Source: Clostridium culturomicium
Lineage (GTDB): Bacteria > Bacillota > Clostridia > Clostridiales > Clostridiaceae
Length of the DNA: 64,000 bases
Reading direction: 5' to 3'
Assembly (NCBI RefSeq): GCF_000821305.1
Contig: NZ_CCXK01000017.1
Location: 1,657,327-1,721,326 of the forward strand
In this document: one piece after another, positions 36,839 to 46,779 of the stretch
Layout: each line of letters starts with the position of its first letter
How positions within the stretch are numbered: position 1 is the stretch's first letter
Notes under the pieces: model-generated
What the model was told of the DNA's origin: nothing
Seen by the model: the letters and a program-made list of their open reading frames with translations, nothing else
Databases searched by the model: none
Translations under genes and position numbers: made by a program

Positions 36839-38929
36839 TTACAGTCCTTTTGGTTTAATTTCTTCCATGATATAACCTTCGATTATATCTCCTTCTTTTA
36901 TATCGTTGAATTTTTCAACACTTAATCCACACTCAAATCCCGCAGCAACTTCTTTAGCATCATCCTTAAATCTCTTTAATGATGCAAGAGTTGATTCAGC
37001 TATAACTATGTTATCTCTTAAAACTCTAACTTTACAGTTTCTTGTTAACTTACCATTCAGAATATAGCATCCAGCAATAGTTCCAACACTTGAAATCTTA
37101 TAAACCTGTCTAGCTTCTGCTCTTCCAATTACAACTTCTTTGTATTCTGGATCAAGCATACCAATCATGGCAGATTTAATATCATCTAAAGCATCGTATA
37201 TTATTCTGTAAGTTTTTATTTCTACTCCATCTCTCTCAGCTATAGCTATTGCATTGTTATCAGGTCTTACGTTAAATCCAATAATTATTGCATTTGAAGC
37301 GTACGCAAGAGATACGTCAGTTTCTGTAATAGCTCCAACCGCTCCATGAATAACTCTAACTTTAACAGTTTCTGCTGATAACTTCTCTATAGATTGTCTT
37401 ACAGCCTCTACTGAACCTTGTACGTCTGCCTTAACAATTACACTAAGTTCTTTAACTTTCCCTTCTTGTATTTGGTTGTATAGATTTTCCATAGAAACTC
37501 TGTTTGAAGTTTGGAAGTGTTCTTGTCTGATTTTTTCTTTTCTAGCATCAGCCATATTTCTAGCTGTCTTTTCATCCTTAACAACAGTAAATCTATCTCC
37601 TGCTGAAGGGACTTCAGAAAGACCTAAAATCTCAACTGGTATAGATGGACCTGCAGCTTTAGTTTTAGCTCCTTTATCATCTATCATAGCTCTTATTCTA
37701 CCGTATGTAGTTCCTACTATAATAGAATCTCCTGATTTAAGAGTACCATTTTGTACAAGAATACTTGCAACTGGACCTCTACCTTTATCAAGTTTAGCTT
37801 CAATAACTGTTCCTTTTGCTCTTCTGTTTGGATCAGCTTTAAGCTCTTGCATTTCAGCAGTTAACACGATCATCTCAAGTAATGTGTCTAATCCCTGTTT
37901 AGTATGAGCTGAAACTGGAACACATATAGTGTCGCCACCCCAATCTTCTGCAAGTAAACCATACTCTGTTAGCTCTTGTTTTACTCTGTCTGGATTAGCA
38001 CTTTCTTTATCCATCTTATTAATTGCAATTATCATTGGAACTTCTGCTGCCTTACAGTGGTTTATAGCTTCAACTGTCTGTGGCATTATTCCATCATCTG
38101 CTGCAACAACTAAGATAACTATATCTGTAACTTGAGCTCCTCTAGCTCTCATAGCTGTGAAAGCTTCGTGTCCTGGTGTATCTAAGAAAGTAATTTTTTC
38201 ACCATTTAAATCTACAGTGTATGCTCCAATGTGCTGAGTAATTCCACCAGCCTCTGTAGCTGTTACTTTAGATTCTTTTATAGCATCAAGTAATGATGTC
38301 TTACCATGGTCAACATGACCCATTATTGTTACTATAGGTGGTCTCTTAACTTGAGTATCTTCTGATACTTCTTCGTTAACATCGTCTATTTCATCTTCCT
38401 GCTCTTTTGCAATTTCTCCAACGTTACTTTCTTTTAAAACTGCAAATGAACCATAGCTTTCTATTAATTTTTCAGCTGTATTAAAGTCAATTTCTTGGTT
38501 TACACTTGCCATAACGCCTTGGAATATTAAACCTTTTATAACTTCAACAACTGGCTTTTTAAGCTTATCTGCAAGATCCTTAACAATGATAGTTTCATCT
38601 AATTCAATTACCTCATCTGGAGTTTCTTCTGCTTTTTCAGCCTCAGCTTTTCTAACTGCAGCACTTTTTCTACGCTTGCTGTTTTTACTTTGCTGTTTTG
38701 TTATTTCCTCATTAATTTTTGACTCATATTCTTCAATAATTTCTTTCTTATCAGCAGCCTCTTTTTGCTGCTCTGAGTATAATTCTTTTATAAGATCTGC
38801 ATCTTCCTCATCAATAACACTCATGTGATTTTTAGCTTCAACACCAAACTCATCCATTAATACTGTAATAAGTTCCTTACTTGAAACTTCTAATTCTTTA
38901 GCTAATTCATATATTCTTACTTTCGCCAA
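36839..38929 (-). CDS. infB: Translation initiation factor IF-2
   Basis: GTPase that brings initiator tRNA to the ribosome. The product has 696 residues: an N-terminal IF2_N helix domain (AKVRIYELAKELEVSSKEL), a charged linker, a second IF2_N motif (VIELDETIIVKDLADKLKK), the G domain with GHVDHGKTSLLDAI and DTPGHEAF and NKMD, then domains II-IV. The start is TTG at 38929, 7 nt after GGGGGTG. An ATG upstream at 38971 would overlap ylxQ and add sequence foreign to the family. Confidence 0.96.
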   Translation of the reverse strand: MAKVRIYELAKELEVSSKELITVLMDEFGVEAKNHMSVIDEEDADLIKELYSEQQKEAADKKEIIEEYESKINEEITKQQSKNSKRRKSAAVRKAEAEKAEETPDEVIELDETIIVKDLADKLKKPVVEVIKGLIFQGVMASVNQEIDFNTAEKLIESYGSFAVLKESNVGEIAKEQEDEIDDVNEEVSEDTQVKRPPIVTIMGHVDHGKTSLLDAIKESKVTATEAGGITQHIGAYTVDLNGEKITFLDTPGHEAFTAMRARGAQVTDIVILVVAADDGIMPQTVEAINHCKAAEVPMIIAINKMDKESANPDRVKQELTEYGLLAEDWGGDTICVPVSAHTKQGLDTLLEMIVLTAEMQELKADPNRRAKGTVIEAKLDKGRGPVASILVQNGTLKSGDSIIVGTTYGRIRAMIDDKGAKTKAAGPSIPVEILGLSEVPSAGDRFTVVKDEKTARNMADARKEKIRQEHFQTSNRVSMENLYNQIQEGKVKELSVIVKADVQGSVEAVRQSIEKLSAETVKVRVIHGAVGAITETDVSLAYASNAIIIGFNVRPDNNAIAIAERDGVEIKTYRIIYDALDDIKSAMIGMLDPEYKEVVIGRAEARQVYKISSVGTIAGCYILNGKLTRNCKVRVLRDNIVIAESTLASLKRFKDDAKEVAAGFECGLSVEKFNDIKEGDIIEGYIMEEIKPKGL

Positions 38930-38946
38930 AATTTTCACCCCCGAAT

Positions 38947-39261
38947 TTACATCTCGTAATTCTCTTTCCATAACTTTACTAAATTTTCACTGATTTTATT
39001 ATCTTTTACTGCAAGCACATTAATCTTTTCTCTACCTATAGCATTTCCTAACTCTTCACTGGCTAAGCCGCTAATAACTGGTATATTTCTATCACTGCAG
39101 TATTTCTGAAATTTATTTTTAGTGTTTTCAGCACACTCTTCAGACAAAATACACAAACTAATTTTATTTCTTTTTATCTCTTCTTCACAGGTATTATAGC
39201 CTTCTACTAAATTTCTTGACTTTTTTGCAATACCTAAAAAGCTTAAAAATTTATTCTGCAT
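38947..39261 (-). CDS. ylxQ: L7Ae-family RNA-binding protein YlxQ
   Basis: A 104-residue L7Ae/L30e-fold protein (FLSFLGIAKKSRNLVEGYNT, and a SEELGNAIGREKINVLAVKD end typical of the family). It is expected to bind kink-turn RNA; the physiological target is unknown. It overlaps rnpM by 11 bp and precedes infB by 17 bp. Confidence 0.92.
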   Translation of the reverse strand: MQNKFLSFLGIAKKSRNLVEGYNTCEEEIKRNKISLCILSEECAENTKNKFQKYCSDRNIPVISGLASEELGNAIGREKINVLAVKDNKISENLVKLWKENYEM

Positions 39262-39520
39262 CTGCTATCTCTTCCTTAAGTTTATCATATATTTCATCAT
39301 TTATCTTACATTCTAAGTTTCTCTCAAGTCTTTTTGTTTTAACAGCTTTTTCAAGACAAACACTATCTCTGCAAATATATGCTCCTCTGCCTGGTTTTTT
39401 GCCATTTAAATCTATTGATATCTCATTTTCTTTATTTTTCACAACTCTAATAAGCTCTTTTTTAGGTTTCATTTCCATGCAACCAGTACACATTCTTTGA
39501 GGTATCTTTTTAACTTTCAT
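39251..39520 (-). CDS. rnpM: RNase P modulator RnpM (YlxR)
   Basis: An 89-residue YlxR-family protein with the RMCTGCMEMKPKKELIR Cys pair motif and GRGAYICRDSVCLEKA. YlxR proteins bind RNA, and the Bacillus member was reported to modulate RNase P. The ATG at 39520 follows GAGGTG; the upstream GTG lies inside that site. It lies between nusA and ylxQ, the classic location. Confidence 0.92.
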   Translation of the reverse strand: MKVKKIPQRMCTGCMEMKPKKELIRVVKNKENEISIDLNGKKPGRGAYICRDSVCLEKAVKTKRLERNLECKINDEIYDKLKEEIADAE

Positions 39521-39534
39521 AAAACTCACCTCGT

Positions 39535-40638
39535 TTATAGAGTTTCTTCTTGAGCATCTTCCACTCTTTTAGCTTCAGCTGCTTCTGCTTGAGACTTGCT
39601 CTTTATATCTATCTTCCATCCAGTAAGTCTTGCTGCTAATCTAACGTTTTGCCCCTCTTTACCTATTGCTAAGGATAGTTGATTGTCATCAACAACAACT
39701 TTAGCACTCTTACTATCTTCATCTATATCAACAGATATAACTTTAGCTGGACTTAAAGCATGAGCAATATATTCCTCTGGAAGTTTGCTCCACTTAATTA
39801 TGTCAATCTTCTCATTTCTTAGTTCATTAACTATGTTCTGAACTCTCACTCCTTTAGGTCCTACACAAGCTCCCATTGGATCTACATCTTCCTCTTTTGA
39901 GAATACTGCTATCTTAGTTCTAGAACCTGCTTCTCTTGCAATGCTCTTAATTTCAACAATTCCACTGTAGATTTCTGGAACTTCAAGTTCAAATAATCTT
40001 TTTACTAAACCTGGGTGAGTTCTAGAAACAACAATTTGTGGTCCTTTAGAGCTCTTTTTAACTTCACAAATATAAAGCTTTAATTTTTCATTGAAGACAT
40101 ATGCTTCACCTGGCATTTGTTCATTTGGTCCTAAAACAGCTTCAATCTTTCCAAGATCTATGAATACATTTCCTCTGTCTTTTCTTAAAACTATACCTGT
40201 TATAATGTCAAATTCTTTAGTTATGAATTCATTGTATATAAGATTTCTTTCTGCTTCTTTAATTCTTTGAATCACAACTTGCTTAGCTGCTTGAGCTGCT
40301 ACTCTTCCAAAATCTCTAGGAGTTATTTCTATTTCTGCAATATCCTCTAACGTATATCTTGGATTTATCTCTCTAGCATCCTCTAAAGAAATTTCAATAA
40401 CATCATCATAAACCTCTTCAACAACTTCTTTTAAAGAATATACATGAGTTTCTCCAGTTTCCCTATTAACCCACACTCTAACGTTTTGCTCTTTAGCATG
40501 AGACTTTGCAAAATTCTTTTTATAAGCTGCTACTAATGCATCTTCAATTGTGCTAAAAAGCATTTCCTCACTTATACCTTTTTCCACAACAAGCTGTTTT
40601 GCTGCATCAATAAATTCCTCTTTAAATCCGGTGCTCAT
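39535..40638 (-). CDS. nusA: Transcription factor NusA
   Basis: Binds RNA polymerase and nascent RNA and stimulates pausing and intrinsic termination. The 367-residue protein has an N-terminal polymerase-binding domain (about 1-125), an S1 domain (about 130-200), and KH1/KH2 with VDPMGACVGPKGVRVQNIV and LAIGKEGQNVRLAARLTGW. It lacks the C-terminal acidic repeats found in proteobacteria, as usual in Bacillota. Confidence 0.97.
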   Translation of the reverse strand: MSTGFKEEFIDAAKQLVVEKGISEEMLFSTIEDALVAAYKKNFAKSHAKEQNVRVWVNRETGETHVYSLKEVVEEVYDDVIEISLEDAREINPRYTLEDIAEIEITPRDFGRVAAQAAKQVVIQRIKEAERNLIYNEFITKEFDIITGIVLRKDRGNVFIDLGKIEAVLGPNEQMPGEAYVFNEKLKLYICEVKKSSKGPQIVVSRTHPGLVKRLFELEVPEIYSGIVEIKSIAREAGSRTKIAVFSKEEDVDPMGACVGPKGVRVQNIVNELRNEKIDIIKWSKLPEEYIAHALSPAKVISVDIDEDSKSAKVVVDDNQLSLAIGKEGQNVRLAARLTGWKIDIKSKSQAEAAEAKRVEDAQEETL

Positions 40639-40654
40639 TTTTATTACTTCCTCC

Positions 40655-41110
40655 TTATAAAGTTGGGTTTAAAGTAACTACAGAAACCTTTGACATTGGT
40701 ACTTCAACTTTATTATTTTCAACTTCTAAAGTTAAGTTTTCACCATCAAACCCCTTTAATACCCCTTCTAATTTTTTCTTACCTTCAACTAATGCTGATA
40801 ATTTAACAGCAACTTCAGTATTCATATATCTTTCAAAGTGTTCCTTTGTAAATAAAGTTCTGAATACTCCTGGTGATGAAACTTCCAATGTATACTCTTC
40901 TGCTATTGGATCTTCAACATCCAGCATTTCGCTAACAAGTCTGCTAACAGAAACACAGTCATTTAATGCAACACCAGTATCTTTATCTATGTAAACTCTT
41001 AAAATGTTTTGTCCACCTTCGCGAACATACTCTAAGTGATAAAGGTCAAATCCTTGTTTTTCTACGATTTTTCCAATCTTATCATTTAATTTTTCAACAA
41101 CATTACTCAT
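40655..41110 (-). CDS. rimP: Ribosome maturation factor RimP
   Basis: A 151-residue 30S assembly factor with the family pattern LYHLEYVREGGQNILRVYID, then DPIAEEYTLEVSSPGVFRTL. The ATG at 41110 follows AGGAGG. It is the first gene of rimP-nusA-rnpM-ylxQ-infB-rbfA, with a leader of about 160 nt that holds two hairpins. Confidence 0.95.
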   Translation of the reverse strand: MSNVVEKLNDKIGKIVEKQGFDLYHLEYVREGGQNILRVYIDKDTGVALNDCVSVSRLVSEMLDVEDPIAEEYTLEVSSPGVFRTLFTKEHFERYMNTEVAVKLSALVEGKKKLEGVLKGFDGENLTLEVENNKVEVPMSKVSVVTLNPTL

Positions 41111-41175
41111 AATTCAGCTCCTCCTTACTTATTATATTGCCATAAATACCTAAATAATAAACCTATTATTTATAA

Positions 41176-41236
41176 TTAAAACGCAACTATGAGGTTGCGT
41201 TTTAATAAATAGAGAGTAGGCAAAAATCCTACTCTC
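41176..41236 (-). promoter_or_regulatory. Two tandem hairpins in the rimP leader
   Basis: Hairpin 1 (41212-41236) pairs nine bp GAGAGTAGG/CCTACTCTC around a 7-nt loop. Hairpin 2 (41176-41205) pairs twelve bp TTAAAACGCAAC/GTTGCGTTTTAA around 6 nt. Both lie downstream of a good promoter and before rimP. They could be polC terminators, attenuators of the nusA operon, or both; T-runs after them are interrupted. Confidence 0.6.
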
Positions 41237-41275
41237 CTCAAAATTTATTATCTTCATAGTTTATCTTCAAAAATC

Positions 41276-41304
41276 ATTATATCATACTACTTCTTATTAT
41301 GCAA
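41276..41304 (-). promoter_or_regulatory. Sigma-A promoter of the rimP-nusA-infB operon
   Basis: TTGCAT and a perfect TATAAT are spaced by 17 bp on the minus strand, in the 256-bp gap between polC and rimP. Confidence 0.75.
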
Positions 41305-41366
41305 CGACTTCAAATTTTTAATACATATTCTACCACTTAATTAAACGGAAATTAATCCTTCATTTA

Positions 41367-44300
41367 TTAAAACAAGCTCAACTGATTTGTTTCCGGTATA
41401 TCTCCAACTGCGCCATGGTTAGCTAAAGCTTCTACTACAGTTTTAGTAGCCTTACTTCTAATTCTAAGATCTTCTTTAGAGATAAACTCCCCATCTTTCC
41501 TGGCTTCTCCAATAGCTTTAGCCGCATTCTCACCAACTCCAGCAAGTCCACTGATAGGAATTCTTATGCTTTCTCCCTCAATGGTAAATTTAACCGGGTC
41601 AGATTTATAAATATCTACAGGTAAAAACTTAATACCCCTTTTATACATTTCATAGCAAAGTTCTAAGGTAGTTAAAAGCCCTTTTTCCTTTGTTCCAATA
41701 TTATTACCAAGGGCATTGAGTTCATCCATTGTATGTTTAATAGCTTCCTCTCCCTTAACAACTAAATCTCCATCAAAGTCATCCGCTCTTACAGTAAAGT
41801 AAGTTGCATAATAAGCTTTAGGATAATAAACCTTAAAATATGCTATTCTAATAGCCATCATAACATAAGCAACTGCGTGACCTTTAGGGAACATGTACTT
41901 GATTCTCTTACAGGATTCAATGTACCAATCAGGAACATTATGCTCTCTCATAATAGCTTCAAATTCTTCAGATACACCTTTCCCCTTTCTAACCTTCTCC
42001 ATGATAGTGAAGGCTGTTTTAGGTTCAAGTCCTTTATATATTAGATAAACCATGATATCATCTCTGGTAGAAATACAATCCTTCAGTGTTGTATATCCTT
42101 CCTTAATAAAGTATTGGGCATTGTTAAGCCAAACGTCAGTACCATGAGAAAGACCAGAAATACGTACTAAATCAGAGAAAGTTTTAGGCTGAGTATCTAA
42201 AAGCATCTGTCTAACGAACTTAGTACCGAATTCCGGTATACCATAACATCCAACTTCACATCCTAGCTCTTCTGGAGTTAATCCAAGTGCCTCAGTTCCA
42301 GTAAATAAACTTAACACCTTTTCATCTGACAATGGAACACTTTGAGGACTTACACCTGTTAAGTCTTGAAGCATTCTTAGCATGGTAGGATCGTCATGCC
42401 CAAGAATATCAAGCTTCAGAAGTCTACCACTGATAGAGTGATAATCAAAGTGTGTAGTTATTATATCTGAATTAGGGTCATCCGCCGGGTGTTGTATTGG
42501 ACAGAAATTAAATATCTCATTATCTGCAGGAACAACCATGATACCACCTGGGTGCTGTCCTGACGTCCTCTTAACTCCCGTACATCCTATAGTAAGCCTT
42601 TCAATTTCTGCATTAGTTGTATTTATATTTCTTTCATCTAAATACTTCTTAACATATCCATAGGCTGTTTTATCAGCTATAGTTCCAATAGTTCCAGCTT
42701 TAAATGTATGTCCCTTTCCGAATAAAACCTCTGTATATCGGTGAATATCAGCTTGGTTGTCTCCTGAGAAGTTAAGGTCAATATCTGGCTCCTTATCTCC
42801 TTCAAAGCCAAGGAAGGTTTCAAATGGTATATCGTGACCTTCTCTATTATACGGCGTTCCACATACCACACAATCCTTTGGTGGTAAGTCAACTCCAGAG
42901 TTAACAGATCCATCCATGATAAACTCACTATTTTTACACTTAGGACATACATAATGCGGCGGCAATCCATTAACCTCTGTAATATCTGACATGGTTGCAA
43001 CAAATGAAGATCCAACTGATCCCCTAGAACCAACCAGATACCCATCACTATAAGACTTTGCCACAAGCTTTTGAGCAATAAGATAAAGTACTGCATATCC
43101 GTTATTAATAATAGAGTTAAGTTCCTTATCAAGTCTCTTCTGTATTACCTCTGGAAGATTATCCCCATAAATAGACCTAACCTTATTCATAGTCATGTTT
43201 CTGATATCATCTTCTGCCCCCTCAATCTTAGGTGCATAAGTTTCATCTGGAATAGGCTTCACAGGCTCCACTAAACTCTCAATATATTGAGGATTAGTAA
43301 TAACTACTTCCTTAGCCTTAGCTTCACCTAAATAAGAAAACTCTCTCAGCATTTCCGTTGTAGTTTTAAAATATAGCGGTGGCTGGTCATCTGCATCATC
43401 GAAGCCTTTCCCAGCCATAAGTATTCTTCTAAACACTTCATCCTTCGGCTCTAAGAAATGAACATCTCCTGTAGCCACAACTTTTTTATTATAGTATTCA
43501 CCCAACTCTATGATTTTTTTATTTAAATCCCTAAGACCTTCATCATCTTTAACCATACCTTTTCGCTTCAAAAATTCATTATTTCCTATTGGCTGAATTT
43601 CAAGATAATCATAAAATTCAACAATTCCTCTCATGTCATCAATGGTTTTACCACCCATAACTGCTCTAAACACTTCGCCAGCTTCACAGGCAGAACCAAT
43701 AATAAGGCCATCCCTATATTCTTCAATCAAACTCTTTGGAAGTCTTGGTCGCCTTTGATAATATTCTAAGTTTGACTGTGATATTAACTTATACAAGTTC
43801 TTAAGCCCAGCTTGATTTTTTGCCAAGATAATCACATGGTAAGTAGCAGCCTTTTTCACATCAAAGTTCTTTAAAAACTCTCTGTTAGCTTCCTCCATAT
43901 TCTCAATACCTTTTTCCTTAAGCATATCAAAGAACTTCATAAGAATATCTCCTGTAGCCTTAGCATCATCAACAGCTCTATGATGGTTTTCCAGGGAAAT
44001 ATTCAAGCGGTCACAAAGATTATTTAATTTATGCCTTTTAAGCTCCGGCAATAAAAATCTTGCTAGTGGAAGAGTATCTATAACACCATTATTAAATTCA
44101 ATTCCAAGTCTCCTGCAGTTAACTTTAATAAAACCTGTATCAAAATCAGCATTATGTGCAGCCAATACAGCATCTTTTGCAAAATCCATAAATCTTGGAA
44201 GAACATCATTTATGGTATTACAGTCCTTTACCATATCATTAGTTATCCCTGTTAATTCAGTTATTTTATATGGAATATTTCTTCTTGGATTAATAAGTTC

Positions 44301-45707
44301 ATTAAACCTGTCAACGACCTTTCCATTCACTATTTTAACAGCTCCGATTTCTATGATGCTGTCTTCAGTGCTTGAAAATCCAGTAGTTTCGATATCAAAC
44401 ACTACACAAGGCTCATCAAAACCTTTCCCTTTACAGCCCGTTGCTATAGCCACACCATCATTTACGAGATATCCCTCGACCCCATAAATAATCTTTATTC
44501 CATACTTCTTTCCTGCATCCTGCGCCTCTGGAAAGGCTTGAGCAACACCATGGTCTGTAATAGCAATAGCCTTATGCCCCCATTTTGCAGCTGTAGCAAT
44601 AAGTTTAGCTGGAGGAACAAGACCATCCATTGCACTCATTGTAGTATGTGCATGAAGCTCAATTCTCTTTTCCTCACTGCTGTCTATTCTTTCTGTTGCC
44701 TTGAGCTTCACGATAGACTTAGCATTTATAACTAAATCCTTTGAGAATCTATCAATTTCAACTTCTCCATAAACCTTACAGCAACTTCCAACTTTAAGCT
44801 CCTCAAGAAGTTTTTCAGCTTCTTCATTTGTTTTAGTATAAAGCTTTATTGTAATTGAACTTGTATAGTCTGTTATATACAAGGATGGATAAATTCTCCC
44901 ACTTTTAGCTTCGAATATGTTAACTTTAAATATATCTCCTGCCACTGCTACCCTGCCTGAACCCATATTAAGTTCAGCCATTTCAGTTGTTTCTTCATTT
45001 ATGTTTCTATTTCCATAAACCACATTAGCATCAAGAGGTTCTTTACTTCTCCCCTTATATCCACCTTTTTCTTGCCAAGAACCACCTTTTTTCTCAGACT
45101 TATTCTCCTTTGGCTTATCCTTCGGTTTATCTTCATTTTTACCTGTAACTTTAGGGGTGTTTGCTATAATCTCTTTTACAATTCTCTTTTCTTCAATCTC
45201 CTTTTCCAGGATATAATCTTCCTCAACTGCAGATTCATCATAATATATCTCCACACCTATTCTTAGATTAAACATATTATATATTTCTGAAGAAATCAAT
45301 CGATCCACACCTTTAGAACAAAGCATTTTTGTAATAAAAGCATTCGATAATCCAACTTTTATTTTGTCTTCTTCTATAGTTTTTATGGATTTTAAAAGAC
45401 TAGTTTTAGAAGATGGAAAAGATGAGGCAAGAGAGTTTACCACATCTATCCAATACTCTCCCACCACATCTTTTATATCAACATGTTCTACATCTTTATA
45501 CCATAGAAGATCAACATTTCCTAAATCATTAAGCTTTGCCTTAACAACACAGCCAATGTTTTCACGCATAGCTTCATCTAAATTAACCTTATGCTTTAAA
45601 ACAACCTTAACTCTATCACTTTGCTTTAGGTATTGAACCTTATATATGTTTATATCTTCATAAATAGGAAACCTGCTATCATATCCTAGGAGTTCTGCCA
45701 GTGTCAT
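41367..45707 (-). CDS. polC: DNA polymerase III alpha subunit, PolC type
   Basis: Gram-positive replicative polymerase with built-in proofreading, 1446 residues. Order: N-terminal domains (1-240) with a Lys/Asp/Glu/Gly-rich linker at about 188-218, an OB fold (about 245-340), a PHP domain split around the exonuclease (His352, His354 in LHAHTTMSAMDG), a DnaQ-like 3'-5' exonuclease with Asp438 and Glu440 in FDIETTGF, then the C-family polymerase with the zinc-binding Cys cluster (YVCPKCKN) and PDIDLNFSG. The ATG follows AGGAGG. It ends the uppS/dxr-type gene cluster. Confidence 0.98.
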   Translation of the reverse strand: MTLAELLGYDSRFPIYEDINIYKVQYLKQSDRVKVVLKHKVNLDEAMRENIGCVVKAKLNDLGNVDLLWYKDVEHVDIKDVVGEYWIDVVNSLASSFPSSKTSLLKSIKTIEEDKIKVGLSNAFITKMLCSKGVDRLISSEIYNMFNLRIGVEIYYDESAVEEDYILEKEIEEKRIVKEIIANTPKVTGKNEDKPKDKPKENKSEKKGGSWQEKGGYKGRSKEPLDANVVYGNRNINEETTEMAELNMGSGRVAVAGDIFKVNIFEAKSGRIYPSLYITDYTSSITIKLYTKTNEEAEKLLEELKVGSCCKVYGEVEIDRFSKDLVINAKSIVKLKATERIDSSEEKRIELHAHTTMSAMDGLVPPAKLIATAAKWGHKAIAITDHGVAQAFPEAQDAGKKYGIKIIYGVEGYLVNDGVAIATGCKGKGFDEPCVVFDIETTGFSSTEDSIIEIGAVKIVNGKVVDRFNELINPRRNIPYKITELTGITNDMVKDCNTINDVLPRFMDFAKDAVLAAHNADFDTGFIKVNCRRLGIEFNNGVIDTLPLARFLLPELKRHKLNNLCDRLNISLENHHRAVDDAKATGDILMKFFDMLKEKGIENMEEANREFLKNFDVKKAATYHVIILAKNQAGLKNLYKLISQSNLEYYQRRPRLPKSLIEEYRDGLIIGSACEAGEVFRAVMGGKTIDDMRGIVEFYDYLEIQPIGNNEFLKRKGMVKDDEGLRDLNKKIIELGEYYNKKVVATGDVHFLEPKDEVFRRILMAGKGFDDADDQPPLYFKTTTEMLREFSYLGEAKAKEVVITNPQYIESLVEPVKPIPDETYAPKIEGAEDDIRNMTMNKVRSIYGDNLPEVIQKRLDKELNSIINNGYAVLYLIAQKLVAKSYSDGYLVGSRGSVGSSFVATMSDITEVNGLPPHYVCPKCKNSEFIMDGSVNSGVDLPPKDCVVCGTPYNREGHDIPFETFLGFEGDKEPDIDLNFSGDNQADIHRYTEVLFGKGHTFKAGTIGTIADKTAYGYVKKYLDERNINTTNAEIERLTIGCTGVKRTSGQHPGGIMVVPADNEIFNFCPIQHPADDPNSDIITTHFDYHSISGRLLKLDILGHDDPTMLRMLQDLTGVSPQSVPLSDEKVLSLFTGTEALGLTPEELGCEVGCYGIPEFGTKFVRQMLLDTQPKTFSDLVRISGLSHGTDVWLNNAQYFIKEGYTTLKDCISTRDDIMVYLIYKGLEPKTAFTIMEKVRKGKGVSEEFEAIMREHNVPDWYIESCKRIKYMFPKGHAVAYVMMAIRIAYFKVYYPKAYYATYFTVRADDFDGDLVVKGEEAIKHTMDELNALGNNIGTKEKGLLTTLELCYEMYKRGIKFLPVDIYKSDPVKFTIEGESIRIPISGLAGVGENAAKAIGEARKDGEFISKEDLRIRSKATKTVVEALANHGAVGDIPETNQLSLF

Positions 45708-45721
45708 ATGGTACCTCCTAA

Positions 45722-46771
45722 CTATAGTTTCTCTATCTCCTTGATAAGTTCATCAAGTAATTCATCTTCTTTAACAGTTTTTACAACCTGACCTTTTCTA
45801 AAAATAATACCTTGGCCTTTGCCACCAGCTATGCCAACGTCAGCTTCTCTAGCTTCACCTGGTCCATTAACAACACAGCCCATAATAGCCACTTTTATAT
45901 TTTTATCCAAATGCCCTAATCGTTTTTCTGCCTCTTCAGCAATCTTAATAAGATTTATCTGAGTTCTTCCACAGGTTGGGCAGGACACAAACTGAATTCC
46001 ATCTTTAAGAAGTCCTAGAGATTTTAATATTTCTCTTCCAACTTTCACTTCCTCTGTTACATCTCCAGTTAAAGATACTCTAATGGTATCTCCAATACCT
46101 TGAGCCAAAAGAGCTCCAATGCCAACACTTGATTTAATAGAGCCTCTCCATATTGTACCTGCTTCAGTTACACCGAGGTGTAGTGGGTAATCCACCTCTT
46201 TAGAAACTAGGTTGTATGCCTCTATCATTTGAATTACATCAGAAGATTTTATAGATATTATTATATCATGAAAATCCACAGCTTCTAGTATTCTTACATG
46301 ATTTAATGCACTTTCTGCTAAAGCTTCACTGCATACTCTGCCATACTTTTCTAATATTTCCTTTTCTAAAGAACCTGAATTAACTCCTATTCTAATAGGA
46401 ATATTCTTCTCCTTAGCTGCCTTTGCAACTATTTCTACCTTTTCCATACTTCCTATATTACCAGGATTGATTCTTATTTTAGATATTCCATTTTCTATAA
46501 CCTTAAGAGCTAATCTATAATCAAAATGTATATCTGCCACCACAGGTATATTTACCCTTGAAACTATTTCTTTTATTGCTTCTGCGGCTTCCATATCAGG
46601 CACTGCACATCTTACTATATTACAGCCAGCTGCTTCAAGCTTCAAAATCTGCTCTACTGTAGCTTCAACGTCTCTTGTATCTGTATTAGTCATAGATTGA
46701 ACCGCTATATCAGCATCTCCACCAACATAGATATCTCCAACCTTTACTTTTCTTGTTTTTCTTCTTTCCAT
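45722..46771 (-). CDS. ispG: 4-hydroxy-3-methylbut-2-en-1-yl diphosphate synthase
   Basis: MEP-pathway [4Fe-4S] enzyme that converts MEcPP to HMBPP. The 349-residue protein has a TIM barrel (VQSMTNTDTRD, PVVADIHFDYRLAL, RINPGNIGS) and cluster ligands in CPTCGRTQINL and MGCVVNGPGEA. It lies 8 bp after rseP and is followed by polC 14 bp later. Dxr, an earlier enzyme of the same pathway, is two genes upstream. Confidence 0.97.
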   Translation of the reverse strand: MERRKTRKVKVGDIYVGGDADIAVQSMTNTDTRDVEATVEQILKLEAAGCNIVRCAVPDMEAAEAIKEIVSRVNIPVVADIHFDYRLALKVIENGISKIRINPGNIGSMEKVEIVAKAAKEKNIPIRIGVNSGSLEKEILEKYGRVCSEALAESALNHVRILEAVDFHDIIISIKSSDVIQMIEAYNLVSKEVDYPLHLGVTEAGTIWRGSIKSSVGIGALLAQGIGDTIRVSLTGDVTEEVKVGREILKSLGLLKDGIQFVSCPTCGRTQINLIKIAEEAEKRLGHLDKNIKVAIMGCVVNGPGEAREADVGIAGGKGQGIIFRKGQVVKTVKEDELLDELIKEIEKL

Positions 46772-46779
46772 ACTTCCTC

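Noticed and set aside
38930..38971. ATG start for infB 14 codons upstream
   Set aside because: It overlaps the ylxQ end, adds non-family residues and lies before the GGGGGTG ribosome binding site; the TTG at 38929 is better.
42677..43132. A 151-codon minus-strand frame inside polC
   Set aside because: It is an out-of-frame shadow of polC, whose own frame is uninterrupted and family-like.
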